Assembly (NCBI GenBank): GCA_012841405.1
Contig: DUUT01000098.1
Coordinates: 1 to 64,000, forward strand
Source of the DNA: Chloroflexota bacterium
GTDB lineage: Bacteria; Chloroflexota; Anaerolineae; UBA1429
Direction of reading: 5' to 3'
Length of the DNA: 64,000 nucleotides
Below the pieces are notes generated by a model. It did not search any database, had not been told where the DNA came from, and worked only from the letters and a program-made list of their open reading frames with translations. Positions 38,853 through 47,896 of the stretch are shown one piece after another. The position numbers and the translations under genes were made by a program. Within the stretch, counting starts at the first letter, position 1, and each line of letters starts with the position of its first letter.

Positions 38853-40832
38853 CTACGCTGCTCGCCGGCCGGAGCGTTCGGGATAGAGGGCCACGGCGCC
38901 TCCGAGCAGCAGGACGAGGCCGCCAATCCAGATCAAACGCACCAACGTGTTGGTGATCACACGCAGCGTCACCGCCGTACCGCCGTCGGTCCACCCTGCC
39001 AGCACGAGGTAGAGGTCCTCGCGCACCGTCGAGCGCACCGCCGGCGTCACGATCACCTGTCCCGACGCCGGATAGCGATCGAGTTGGGGTGTGAGCCGCG
39101 CCTGCAGCGTGCCATGGCGGTAGACGGCCACCGTCGCGCGGGTGGCGGTGTGGTCGGCAGCCTCCCACTGCGCAAGGTCCTCGACGGCCAGCGCATAGCC
39201 CTGTACGGCGGCGTGCTCGCCGCGCGGCAACACCAGGGTGGCGTCAATGGTGTGCTGCCGCGTGGCGACGATGCCAACCGCCATGATGAGCACCCCGGCG
39301 TGCACGAGCCAGCCGCCCAGCCGCCGCCGGTAGCGGGTGAGTGCCCCCCACACCGCGCCCAGCTGGGAGCGGCCGGTAGTATGGCGCACCGCGAGGGCGT
39401 CGCCGATCAGCGGCGTCAGGGTGGCACCGCCCGCCGCCCCGATGAGCGCCATGGCGGGCAGGGCCAGGCCACCCCCCACCCCCGCCATGGCGGCCACCCC
39501 TGGCACTGCCATGCCGCCGAGCACCACCGACAGGACCCCGCTGCGCATGCCGCGGATGCTGCGCGTGCCGTGCTCGATCGGTCCCACCAGTGGGCACAGG
39601 CCCATGAGCAGCACCAGCCCGGCGAACTGGGGTCCGGTGACGCGATCGAACCACTCCGTTCCCACTGCCAAGGGTAACCCGCCCAGAGCCCCCGTCAGCG
39701 TGGGGAGGAGCGTCCCGATGAGGATCGAGGCGGTGAGGGTCGCCAGGAGGACCAGCGTCAGCACATAGAGCCCCTCCCTGCTGAGCACCGCCCTGCCGTC
39801 GGCGCGCGCCAACGCACCCCGAGGCGCGGCGAGCAGCCCGGCCCGCACCACGATGAGGCCCACGGACGCCAGCGTGGCGCCGCCCAGGAACACCAGCAGC
39901 GGGGGGCCGACCCGCGAGTGGGCAAAGGCATGCACCGAGGCGATCATGCCGCTGCGCGTGATATAGGTGCCGGCGATGACCAGGAGGAACGAGGCCACCG
40001 CCAGACAGACGGCCCAGGCGCGCGCGCCGATGCCCTGCCGTGGGGCGCCCAGCGCGTGGAGCAGGCCGGTGGCCGTGAGCCAGGGCAACAGCCCTGCGTT
40101 TTCTACCGGATCCCAGCCCCAGTAGCCGCCCCAGCCGAGCACATCGTACGCCCAACGGGCCCCCAAGAGCAGCCCGATGCCGAGAAAGAGCCAAGCGCCC
40201 AAGGCCCACCCGCGCGCGGCGCGCACGAACGCGCCTGGCGCGCCGACGATGAGCGCCGCCAGCGCCAGCACAGCGGGCACCGTCAGCCCGACATAGCCTA
40301 CGTAGAGCAGCGGCGGATGGAGCACCATGGCGGGGTGGCGCAGGAGGGGGTTGAGCCCTGCGCCGTCGAGAGGCGGCGTCGGTAGCGGCACAAAGGGGTT
40401 CGCGCCCAGGAGGCAGAGGCCGGTGAACACGGTCACCGGCACGGCCAACAGCGCCGTCGCCCAGGGGACGAGCGCCTCCCCGTGGGCTGGCGGGCGTGCG
40501 GCGAACAGGGCGGCCAATGCGGCCTGCAGGACGGCCCACAGGAGGAGCGAGCCCTCCTGACCCGCCCACAGGGCGGCGATCTTGAGGTAGAGGGGTAGCC
40601 CCCGCGCCGAATGCTCGGCGATATAGCGCAGCTCCCAGCGATCGCCGAGCAGGCCCGCGAGGAGGAGTGCCATTGCCACGCCGAGGAGCACCGCCACGGC
40701 GAGCAACCCACGCCGCCCGCGCGCCACCCAGCCATCATGCTCCCGCAGGGCACCGAGCCAGGCGGCGGCCATGGCGTACAGCGCCGCCAGCAGGGCCAGC
40801 GCCAGCACCATCCCCCCGGCGAGCGGCAGCAT
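38853..40832 (-). CDS. ccmF: Cytochrome c heme lyase subunit CcmF
   Basis: 659 residues from ATG 40832, sharing one base with the ccmE stop (TGATG). About fourteen membrane helices. The WWD heme-handling domain reads WGGYWGWDPVENA (~250), with conserved His pairs in LLRHPAMVLHPPLLYVGYVG and ASVHAFAHSR. CcmF receives heme from CcmE and ligates it to apocytochrome c. The C-terminal periplasmic domain (~530-625) is present. Confidence 0.95.
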   Translation of the reverse strand: MLPLAGGMVLALALLAALYAMAAAWLGALREHDGWVARGRRGLLAVAVLLGVAMALLLAGLLGDRWELRYIAEHSARGLPLYLKIAALWAGQEGSLLLWAVLQAALAALFAARPPAHGEALVPWATALLAVPVTVFTGLCLLGANPFVPLPTPPLDGAGLNPLLRHPAMVLHPPLLYVGYVGLTVPAVLALAALIVGAPGAFVRAARGWALGAWLFLGIGLLLGARWAYDVLGWGGYWGWDPVENAGLLPWLTATGLLHALGAPRQGIGARAWAVCLAVASFLLVIAGTYITRSGMIASVHAFAHSRVGPPLLVFLGGATLASVGLIVVRAGLLAAPRGALARADGRAVLSREGLYVLTLVLLATLTASILIGTLLPTLTGALGGLPLAVGTEWFDRVTGPQFAGLVLLMGLCPLVGPIEHGTRSIRGMRSGVLSVVLGGMAVPGVAAMAGVGGGLALPAMALIGAAGGATLTPLIGDALAVRHTTGRSQLGAVWGALTRYRRRLGGWLVHAGVLIMAVGIVATRQHTIDATLVLPRGEHAAVQGYALAVEDLAQWEAADHTATRATVAVYRHGTLQARLTPQLDRYPASGQVIVTPAVRSTVREDLYLVLAGWTDGGTAVTLRVITNTLVRLIWIGGLVLLLGGAVALYPERSGRRAA

Positions 40833-41311
40833 CAGGATCCCCCCGCTTGGGCCGAGGGCTCCGCCTCGTAGCGCGAGGGGCACTTGAGCAGCACCTCGTC
40901 GGCCAAAAAGATACCGTCCTCCCCCAGCACCCCCCGCACGATCGCCTGGGCGCCGTGCTGCAGCAGCTCGGGGCGGATGGCGTCATAGACCACCACGAGC
41001 CGGCGCGCCGTGGGGTCGTTCATCGCCGCCTGGAGCACCGCCGCCGGCCCACCGGCGCGCTCTACCTCGCGCGCTTCCCCCGGGACGTGGGCCATGGTAA
41101 AGCGCACCCGCGGGACCGCGGGGTCGTCCTCGATGGTATCCCCCAACACGACGCCCACGACGCTCAGGCGCCGGCCATGCGCCTGCTCGCCCATGGCCGC
41201 CAGCTCGTCGATGGTGAGGAAAAAGGTGGCCGTAGCCCCCGTACTCGTCACGATCAGGTAGGCCACTGCGGCCACGATGAGGACCCCCGCGATGATGCCC
41301 CGAGCTCTCAC
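40832..41311 (-). CDS. ccmE: Heme chaperone CcmE, Cys-type
   Basis: 159 residues with an N-terminal membrane anchor and an OB-like beta domain. The heme-binding motif is LKCPSRYE: a Cys replaces the His of the common HxxxY form, giving the CxxxY variant known from archaea and some Deltaproteobacteria and Gram-positives. It takes heme from CcmC and hands it to CcmF. First gene of the operon, 31 bases after a strong promoter. Confidence 0.9.
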   Translation of the reverse strand: MRARGIIAGVLIVAAVAYLIVTSTGATATFFLTIDELAAMGEQAHGRRLSVVGVVLGDTIEDDPAVPRVRFTMAHVPGEAREVERAGGPAAVLQAAMNDPTARRLVVVYDAIRPELLQHGAQAIVRGVLGEDGIFLADEVLLKCPSRYEAEPSAQAGGS

Positions 41312-41348
41312 GCCTGTTCAACCTCTTCCGTATGCATCCACCCGCGCG

Positions 41349-41377
41349 ATTATAGTCTAGCTGCCCGCATGAGCCAA
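41349..41377 (-). promoter_or_regulatory. Promoter of the ccm operon
   Basis: On the minus strand: TTGGCT, 17 bases, TATAAT. The start would be at about 41342, giving a ~30-base leader to ccmE. Confidence 0.8.
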
Positions 41378-41439
41378 CGGCGAGGTGGCCGCGTGTGTAT
41401 CCAGGATCCTGGAAGCGCAGCGCGCCACCGAACGCTCAC

Positions 41440-43398
41440 CTACCCCAGGCGCCCGATCCGCTCCAGGCCATCGGCCACGTCCGCGAGGTCAAGGGCCTCG
41501 AGGCGTGCGCGCGTGGGCCAACCGTTGGCGCCGTTCCAGCCCCGCAGGCGATAGTAGGTCTGGAGCAGCTTGACGAGCTGCTCGCGATCCGGCGTCACGC
41601 CATCATCCTTCCCCGGGTACATGAACCCGTCGATGGTCGACTCGTCCACCGTGCGGTCGCGCCCGTGGTTGCGGATATCGATGGCGCGATGGAGATTCCA
41701 GATGCGCTCCCCCGCCCGATCGAGCTCTGCCTCGCTCGTCTCGCAACCGGTGGCGGCGCTAAAGAGCTTGCTCATCAGGGCGGTATCCGCAGCGCCGTCC
41801 TCGCTCTCCATGGAAAACACGCGCGTGTGCTCATAGTCGCACAGCACCAGCGAGTCGACGATCATGCCGCGGTCGTGGTGCCAGATGGCGGGGATCGCCT
41901 TGGCCTCCGGCGGATCGTAGGTGTAGGCGGGATCGCAGACGTTCGGGTCGCCGTAGACCTTGGCACACACGGCGCGCGCCTTCTCCAGAGAGAAGGGACC
42001 GCGCAGTGGACCGCTTACCGGCAGGTAGTGCTGGACGTGCTCCGTCCATTGGTGCGTGCTGTCGTTGGCGGGGTCACGGGTATCGACGCACCACTGCAGG
42101 ATGGGCGGCAGCCACCAGGGCCAGTACACCGTGCCCCCCGGCCCCCAGTGCCCACCCCAGTGCTCCGTCTGGCCGCAGTGGCGCGGATAGATGCGATCCA
42201 ACAGCGGCTTGCCGGCGCCGTCAAAGAGGACATCGGCGGCGTAGCAGGCACCGTCGGCCAGGGCGTTCCCCAACTCTCCCTCACGCCGCGCGATGGCGCG
42301 CACCAGGACGCGCAGGAACTCGCCCGAGACGGGCGCCACGTCACGCAGGTACTCGATGGGCCGATCGGGCACGGGGATCTCGACGCCGTCAAAGCTGTCG
42401 ACGAGGCCCTGCTGGCGACACATCTGCAACCAGGGGATGATGCCGTAGGAAATCTCCCAGCCGTTCAGCCCCACATCGCTGGTGATGGCGCGCGCCTCGA
42501 GCTCGATATCCCGCGAGGAGGCCATATAGCCCCAGCAGTGCCGAGCCGCCGTATAGATTCCGCCGGTAGCCTGACCCGGCACGCCCATGTAGAGGCGGTG
42601 AGTGCACGGCGTGGCGCAGAAGCCGCACTTGCGCGTGCGGTAATTGGGTCCCGAGGGCGCCTCGTCACGCGGGTGGTGGTCGCTTCCCGGCAGGCGGGCA
42701 CTCTGTCCCTCGCGGCTGGCGTTCAAGCAGAGCTCCATGAACCGCTCGGGGTGTGCCAAGCGCACGCCGCCGGTGCCGCGCACGGCGATGGCCTTGAGGC
42801 GCTTGGCGCCCATGACGCCGCCGTACCCGCCCTGGCCGGCGGCGTTGCCCGTCTCAGTCTGGATGACGGCGATGCGCGACAACCGCTCCCCCGCCGGCCC
42901 GCATGACACCACGCGCGTCCGCGTACCGTGGGCCGCCCGCAGCGCCGTCGTGGTGGCATAGTTGCCCAGCCCCCACAGGTGCGCCGCATCGCGCAGCTCT
43001 GCCTTGCCGTCCTCGATCCAGAGGTACACGGGCTCGGCGGCCCGCCCGCGGACGATGACGCCGTCATAGCCGGCATACTTGAGCTCCGCGCCCCAATGCC
43101 CCCCCATCCCCGAGCGGGAATAGACGGACGGATGCTGCTGCGGCGCGATGCCGGACACCTCTACGCGCCCCGCTCCCGAGGCGAGGGTGCCCGTCAGCGG
43201 GCCCGTCATGATCATCAGCAGGTTCTCATCATCAAAGGGGCCGACGCCCGGGCGTAGCTCATTCCAGGCGATGCGCGCCGCTACCCCCAACCCACCCACA
43301 TAGGTCGGTACGTAGCGCGCCGTCTCCTCCTCACGCACCTCGCCGCTCGATAGGTCCACCCGTAGCAGCTTGCCGGTCCAGCCATAGGTCGCATCCAT
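41440..43398 (-). CDS. Aldehyde ferredoxin oxidoreductase-family tungsten/molybdenum enzyme
   Basis: 652 residues. AFOR_N domain (~1-210: GWTGKLLRVDLSSGEV, SGMGGHWGAELKYAGYDGVIV, GPAGERLSRIAVI) and AFOR_C (~220-640). The [4Fe-4S] ligands begin CGFCATPC (~275), with the fourth Cys expected late in the chain (LVLCDYEHTRVF). These cytoplasmic enzymes oxidise aldehydes to acids with ferredoxin via a tungstopterin. A separate, monocistronic gene next to ccm. In an otherwise aerobic-looking neighbourhood it suggests facultative or microaerobic life. Confidence 0.92.
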   Translation of the reverse strand: MDATYGWTGKLLRVDLSSGEVREEETARYVPTYVGGLGVAARIAWNELRPGVGPFDDENLLMIMTGPLTGTLASGAGRVEVSGIAPQQHPSVYSRSGMGGHWGAELKYAGYDGVIVRGRAAEPVYLWIEDGKAELRDAAHLWGLGNYATTTALRAAHGTRTRVVSCGPAGERLSRIAVIQTETGNAAGQGGYGGVMGAKRLKAIAVRGTGGVRLAHPERFMELCLNASREGQSARLPGSDHHPRDEAPSGPNYRTRKCGFCATPCTHRLYMGVPGQATGGIYTAARHCWGYMASSRDIELEARAITSDVGLNGWEISYGIIPWLQMCRQQGLVDSFDGVEIPVPDRPIEYLRDVAPVSGEFLRVLVRAIARREGELGNALADGACYAADVLFDGAGKPLLDRIYPRHCGQTEHWGGHWGPGGTVYWPWWLPPILQWCVDTRDPANDSTHQWTEHVQHYLPVSGPLRGPFSLEKARAVCAKVYGDPNVCDPAYTYDPPEAKAIPAIWHHDRGMIVDSLVLCDYEHTRVFSMESEDGAADTALMSKLFSAATGCETSEAELDRAGERIWNLHRAIDIRNHGRDRTVDESTIDGFMYPGKDDGVTPDREQLVKLLQTYYRLRGWNGANGWPTRARLEALDLADVADGLERIGRLG

Positions 43399-43488
43399 GG
43401 TTGCTCACTCTCCACATTGTCGTGCGGGGCATGGCGGTCCCGCATCTCCCCTTGACGCCACCTCAACGCCAAGCTCCTTCGGACATGC

Positions 43489-43494
43489 TAGATT
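43489..43494 (+). promoter_or_regulatory. Extended -10 upstream of the 84-residue hypothetical protein
   Basis: TGC-TAGATT (extended -10) without a clear -35. Same TGCTAGAxT form as the promoters at 44114 and 49563. Start about 7 bases downstream. Confidence 0.4.
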
Positions 43495-43541
43495 GGTGGA
43501 AGGCGCAATCGGCGCCACCCTGCCTCAGGAGGCTGACCAGC

Positions 43542-43796
43542 ATGATCCTACCCCTCACCGAACGCCAAGCCCGCGCCCGTGGGCTCTCTCTCGCGGGGCA
43601 TACCGCCTACGCTGCGGACGGCGCCGCCGTCGGCGATTACATTGCCGAGTCCGGGCTGGTGCGCCTCGATGTGCCCGACTGCAGCCCCCGTCCCGCCCTC
43701 GAGGGTGGGTACCCTCTGGCCATCGGTGGGCTGCCCACCAGCGCAGCGGCCCTCGCGCTCCTCACGACGCGGCCCGACGAGTGGCGCAGGAACTAG
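43542..43796 (+). CDS. Hypothetical small protein
   Basis: 84 residues from ATG 43542, with AGGAGG 9 bases upstream. No signal peptide, helix or known domain. It is divergent from the oxidoreductase gene. The good ribosome site and upstream extended -10 support it. Two Cys-free halves are linked by DVPDCSPRPALEGG. Function unknown. Confidence 0.5.
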   Translation: MILPLTERQARARGLSLAGHTAYAADGAAVGDYIAESGLVRLDVPDCSPRPALEGGYPLAIGGLPTSAAALALLTTRPDEWRRN

Positions 43797-44204
43797 TGCT
43801 ACCGCCCGGTGCGCCACGGACGTCCCAGAGCGCCCCCCCACGCGGATGCCGCCCAGGGCGCGCACGACCATGGCGACCGTGATCCCACCCGCGTCGATGG
43901 CCATCGCACCGTGTGTGCGTCGTCGCTTCATGGGGTTCGCCGTCGAGCCAACGCCTGCCCTGTGTCATGACGGCACCATTATAGCATGCCTGCAGCCGGA
44001 GCACCTCTTGCAGAGCGTCTACCGTCTCATCCCCAGGCGCCCGGGCCGCTGGGCGGAGGGCGCGGCGATGGGCCGGCCCTGCCGCAACGCTTTGCTGCGC
44101 CCCCAGGGCGTGCTAGAATCGGTGTATACCGTCTCATGAGCGCTGCCCTTCCCCCTCCTCCCCCTCGTCCCAGCGCTATCCATCGCGTGACGCGGAGAAC
44201 ACCC
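43797..44204. other. 408-base region without a supported gene
   Basis: An extended -10 on the minus strand (TGC-TATAAT, 43978-43983) could start a transcript antisense to the hypothetical gene. Open frames below it (for example from ATG at 43931) lack a ribosome site. The plus-strand promoter of the DUF202 gene is at 44114. Confidence 0.4.
44114..44119 (+). promoter_or_regulatory. Extended -10 of the DUF202 gene
   Basis: TGC-TAGAAT; a poor -35 (TTTGCT) lies 17 bases upstream. The leader to ATG 44205 would be ~80 bases. Confidence 0.5.
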
Positions 44205-44579
44205 ATGCAGGAATACCCGAACGACGAGAATGGGCTTGCCCAACTGCGGACCCAGCTCTCTTTGCAGCGCAGCCTCCTGGCGATCGAACGCACCTTTGCC
44301 GCCTGGATCCGTACCGGCTTGGCGTCCATGGGTGCCGGCCTCGGCGTCGCCGGCCTCCTCGGCCACCTAGCCCCCCCTGCGCTCGTCCTGGCCATCTCGA
44401 TCACCCTGGTCATCGTGGGCGGCGCCATCTATATCCTGGGGCTCTGGCGGTATCTCCAGGGGTACCAGCGCTTGCGCCAGGAACGACAACGCGTCACCTC
44501 CTTGATCGTCATCATCGGGCTGATCGCCGCCCTGGTGGCGGCGGCGGCGATGGGGCTCATCCTGCTGCTGGTGTACTAG
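44205..44579 (+). CDS. DUF202-family small membrane protein
   Basis: 124 residues from ATG 44205. Three membrane helices and the family signature LLAIERTFAAWIRTGLASMGAG. DUF202 proteins (YidH-like) are of unknown function. The TAG stop lies in the left CTAG of element copy C. Confidence 0.88.
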   Translation: MQEYPNDENGLAQLRTQLSLQRSLLAIERTFAAWIRTGLASMGAGLGVAGLLGHLAPPALVLAISITLVIVGGAIYILGLWRYLQGYQRLRQERQRVTSLIVIIGLIAALVAAAAMGLILLLVY

Positions 44580-44713
44580 GCCGCGTTTCTAAAACGCACC
44601 CGACGTCGAAACGATGTCGCCCCGAGCGTACGCGAGTGGCCTTGACGCCCACCGCCAGGGTTTCTCGCCACGCTCCGAACGACGCTGTGGCCCTTTTTCC
44701 AAACACTATCTAG
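44576..44713 (+). mobile_element. CTAG-bounded MITE-like element, copy C
   Basis: 138 bp, starts CTAGGCCGCGTTTCTAAAAC and ends TTCCAAACACTATCTAG. Nearly the same length and inner sequence as copy B. The left CTAG includes the stop of the DUF202 gene. The next gene starts 50 bases after the right CTAG. Confidence 0.85.
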
Positions 44714-44762
44714 AGCGCGTGCGGCAGCGCGTCTGTGTGCGAGACCGCGAAAGGACCGTGAG

Positions 44763-46133
44763 ATGCTGTTCGAACGGATCGAGTCGGAAGGCTTGGCCCA
44801 CTACTCCTATCTCATCGGGGACACGAACGAGGCCATCGTCATCGACCCGCGGCGCGATGGTGACATCTACCTCGAGCGCGCAGAGCGGGCGGGGTTCCAC
44901 ATCGCCCACGTGCTGGAGACGCATCGCAACGAGGATTACGTCATCGGGAGCGTCGAGCTGGCGGCGCGTACGGGAGCAGAGATCTGGCACGCCGACAGCC
45001 AGTGGCCCTACTCCTATGGCCAGCCGGTGGAGGATGGGCAGACGTGGTCGGTAGGGGGGCTGCGCCTGCAGGCCATCCACGCCCCGGGACACACCCCCGG
45101 CATGATGAACTATGTGCTACACGACGCCACCGGCGCACCGTGGGTCCTCTTCAGTGGGGATACGCTCTTTGCGGGCTCGGTGGGGCGCACCGACCTCTTG
45201 GGTACTGAGCGCGCGGAGGAGATGGCTGGCCTGCTCTACGATACGATTCACGATGCACTCCTCCCGCTGGGGGATGGCGTCATCGTCTGCCCTGCCCACG
45301 GCGCTGGGTCGGTGTGCGGCGCGGCCATCGTCGACCGCCCCTGGACGACCATCGGCATCGAGCGCCAGGCCAACCCCGCGTTGCAGGTCTCCAGCCGAAG
45401 CGCCTTCATCGCGCGGTACGCGCAGGCGCTGGAGCGCCCACCCTACTTTACGCGCATGGAACGCCTCAACGTGGAGGGGCCGCCCCCCATCAGCCCCCTG
45501 CGGGTACCGACGCCTCTCCCCCCCAAGGCCTTTGCGCGTGAGGCCGAGCGCGCCCTGGTCCTCGATACGCGGATGGAGGTCGCCTTTCTCGCCAGCCACG
45601 TGCCGGGGGCGCTGTCCATCTGGCGTGGCGGCCTCGGCCGCTTTGCCGGCTGGTTCCTGCCGTACGATCGGCCCATCCTCCTCGTCACCGATGGGGAGGA
45701 TCCACTGCCGGTGGTGCGCGTCCTGGCGCGCATGGGGTACGACAACGTGGTGGGGCACCTCGCGGGGGGCATGCATGCCTGGCACACCGCCGGCCTCGAT
45801 AGCGCCACCCTCAGCGGGGTGACGGTGCCGAGCCTGTGTACCTATCTCGATGAGGGCAACCGTCCAGCGATCCTCGACGTGCGCAGCGACGCCGAGGTGC
45901 AGGAGGAGGGCGCCATCCGCGACGCGCAACACCTCCCCATCACCCAGGTCGCTCAGCACCTGGACGCGGTGCCCCGTCAGCCGCTCCACATCTTTTGTGG
46001 GAGCGGATCGCGCTCTACCATCGTGGCCAGCCTGCTGGAGCGCGAGGGGTGGCGCAACCTTACCGTCGTCCTCGGGGGTACCCGGGGGTGGACGTCGGTA
46101 TCCTGCCCCATCGATCTCGTGCAGCGCGCCTGA
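44763..46133 (+). CDS. MBL-fold / double rhodanese fusion (persulfide-metabolism type)
   Basis: 456 residues. The metallo-beta-lactamase domain (1-~245) resembles ETHE1-like persulfide dioxygenases, but the metal motif THxHxDH reads THRNEDY, so two His ligands are Asn and Tyr. Later ligands GHTPG, SGDTLF and PAHG are present. Two rhodanese domains follow: the first (~265-350) lacks the catalytic Cys (LLVTDGEDP), the second (~360-455) has it (HIFCGSGSRS). The same motif change is, from memory, typical of a subfamily, so it is not damage. Role in sulfur or persulfide handling is likely; catalytic activity of the MBL domain is uncertain. Confidence 0.85.
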   Translation: MLFERIESEGLAHYSYLIGDTNEAIVIDPRRDGDIYLERAERAGFHIAHVLETHRNEDYVIGSVELAARTGAEIWHADSQWPYSYGQPVEDGQTWSVGGLRLQAIHAPGHTPGMMNYVLHDATGAPWVLFSGDTLFAGSVGRTDLLGTERAEEMAGLLYDTIHDALLPLGDGVIVCPAHGAGSVCGAAIVDRPWTTIGIERQANPALQVSSRSAFIARYAQALERPPYFTRMERLNVEGPPPISPLRVPTPLPPKAFAREAERALVLDTRMEVAFLASHVPGALSIWRGGLGRFAGWFLPYDRPILLVTDGEDPLPVVRVLARMGYDNVVGHLAGGMHAWHTAGLDSATLSGVTVPSLCTYLDEGNRPAILDVRSDAEVQEEGAIRDAQHLPITQVAQHLDAVPRQPLHIFCGSGSRSTIVASLLEREGWRNLTVVLGGTRGWTSVSCPIDLVQRA

Positions 46134-46194
46134 GCGCTCCCAGCGGGGGAGGGGGTGGCGCAGCGATGGCGCCACCCCTCAGGCGAGAGGGCCC

Positions 46195-47778
46195 CTATTC
46201 CGTGGGGAAATCCGTCGGGCGCTCGATGGTGATGGGCGCGTTGATGTCCATCACCTCACTCTCGAGCACGTACTCGGCGCCTACGCCGCCGCTGTCCGTG
46301 CCCTCGATCTCGGCGCGCAGGCGCACATAGGCGTCGTGCTCCGGCGCGTACCAGGCATCCACCCGGGCCTCCTCCACCTCGGTTAGGAGGGGCAGGGTGC
46401 CCAGCGCCTGGCGTGCAAAGACATAGTGCTCCGTCTGCACGCCGTTCACCACCTCGCGGCCAACCAGCCGTCCCTCCCCTTGCCTCACAAAGCCGCGCGG
46501 GTCGCCGATCCAACCGAGCTGCTCCACCAGGGCCGGCAGCACGAATTGCTCGGCAGCGATCCAGCGGTCGCCGCTGCGGATATAGGCAAGGCCGTCAATG
46601 TTGAGGTAGACGAAGGACATCTGCAGGCCCCCTTGACCCACGCGCACGTCAGCGCGCTCGGCGGGGCGCTGCTGATCCACCGCGACGTCAAACACGAGGC
46701 TCCCCTGCTCGCCCGTCTCCATCTCCCAGCGGACCGCGCCCTCGAGGCGGTAGGTGTCGAACTGGGGCAGTTTCAGGGCGTCTGCCAGGATAAGCTCGGA
46801 CGTGCCCGTGGGTGGCAGGTCCTCGGGTGAGGCCACCGTAGGCGCCGCGATGGTCAGGGGTTGATCGACGGCCACCAGGGTGCTATCGATCACGTAGGCG
46901 CCCGATCCCCCCAGTGGATCGTCCCCCACCGCCAGCATGTGCACACGGGCGAGGATGTCGCGCTCGCGGTCGATCCACAGATCGACGCGCGCCCCCTCCA
47001 GGTCAAAGGATCCCTCGGCGGGATCAAAGGCATCGGTAGCATAGCGGTAGCGTTCGGCGGCGATACCGTTGACATCCTCGACCCCCAGAAAGGTCCCCGC
47101 GGAGAGATCGAGGTAGACCTGGGGATCCACGATCCACGCAAAGCGGTTGACGAGGGCCTGCACCGTGGGCATCACCTCGCGCCACTCGCCGGCGACGTTC
47201 ATGTACGTCTGTCCGGCGACGCGCACGACCTCGTACGCGGTCGCGGGCCGGCCCGCCTCCCGGATATCCAGCACCCACCGCTGGGCGGAGGGCCGCGTGG
47301 TCGCCTCCGTCACCACCTCCGCCTCGCCCGACCTGCCGTTATCGAGGTCCCACGCCACGGTACTCTCGTAGCAGAAGGAGGCGAGTTGCCCCAGGTTGCG
47401 TACCAGGTTCTCGTCATAGGAGGCGCTGAGTGGCCCGCCTGGCTGGGGCTGGAGGCCGGTTTCAGGGAGGGCCCCTGGGGTGCCCGTCGGTTGCGGCGTG
47501 GACTGCCCGGGCGCCGTCACCGTCGGGCTCACCAGCGGCGTGCGGGGTGTGGCCGTCAGGCGCCGGTGCTCTTGCTCCCGCTCGGCCGTCGGGTGGTGGG
47601 TGGCGGTCGCGCGTGGGGTGCGGGCCGGCGTCCTGGGTGCTGGTCCCCGACCGGGGGTCGTGGCGCCCGGTGTTCGGGGTCCCATCTGCCGCTGGGCGGC
47701 GGCGCCCCCGGTGGGCGCCAATACCAGCGTCACCACGAGCAGCACCAACGCCAGGATCCGGAGCACTATCGGTTTCAT
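46195..47778 (-). CDS. Secreted two-domain LolA/LppX-like protein
   Basis: 527 residues from ATG 47778, after AAGACTCC-type ribosome sequence. A signal peptide (VLRILALVLLVVTLVL, cleavage near AAA-Q) is followed by a Thr/Pro/Arg linker and two related ~190-residue beta domains (~140-335 and ~340-525). Each contains a tract like YxxxGxxW...LVxxxxWIxDP and ends with xxPxTIxxP. These resemble LolA/LppX/LprG lipid-carrier folds. An internal LPETG at ~105 is not a sortase signal because no C-terminal helix follows. The downstream neighbour on the same strand is related. Function: probably binding a lipid or hydrophobic ligand outside the cell. Confidence 0.7.
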   Translation of the reverse strand: MKPIVLRILALVLLVVTLVLAPTGGAAAQRQMGPRTPGATTPGRGPAPRTPARTPRATATHHPTAEREQEHRRLTATPRTPLVSPTVTAPGQSTPQPTGTPGALPETGLQPQPGGPLSASYDENLVRNLGQLASFCYESTVAWDLDNGRSGEAEVVTEATTRPSAQRWVLDIREAGRPATAYEVVRVAGQTYMNVAGEWREVMPTVQALVNRFAWIVDPQVYLDLSAGTFLGVEDVNGIAAERYRYATDAFDPAEGSFDLEGARVDLWIDRERDILARVHMLAVGDDPLGGSGAYVIDSTLVAVDQPLTIAAPTVASPEDLPPTGTSELILADALKLPQFDTYRLEGAVRWEMETGEQGSLVFDVAVDQQRPAERADVRVGQGGLQMSFVYLNIDGLAYIRSGDRWIAAEQFVLPALVEQLGWIGDPRGFVRQGEGRLVGREVVNGVQTEHYVFARQALGTLPLLTEVEEARVDAWYAPEHDAYVRLRAEIEGTDSGGVGAEYVLESEVMDINAPITIERPTDFPTE

Positions 47779-47896
47779 ACAAGACTCCTTACGCTGCCAG
47801 CCGCCAGCGACGCCGAGCGGCCGGCGATGATCCGTACGCCCGAACGAGCGAGGGGCAGACCCTCGCCTGCCCCTCGTCATGCGTCAGAACCTCGCG

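Noticed and set aside
43548-43931. Minus-strand ORF opposite the 84-residue hypothetical gene
   Set aside because: An extended -10 lies upstream, but there is no ribosome site, no domain and overlap with a better-supported gene. Left as a note in the intergenic entry.
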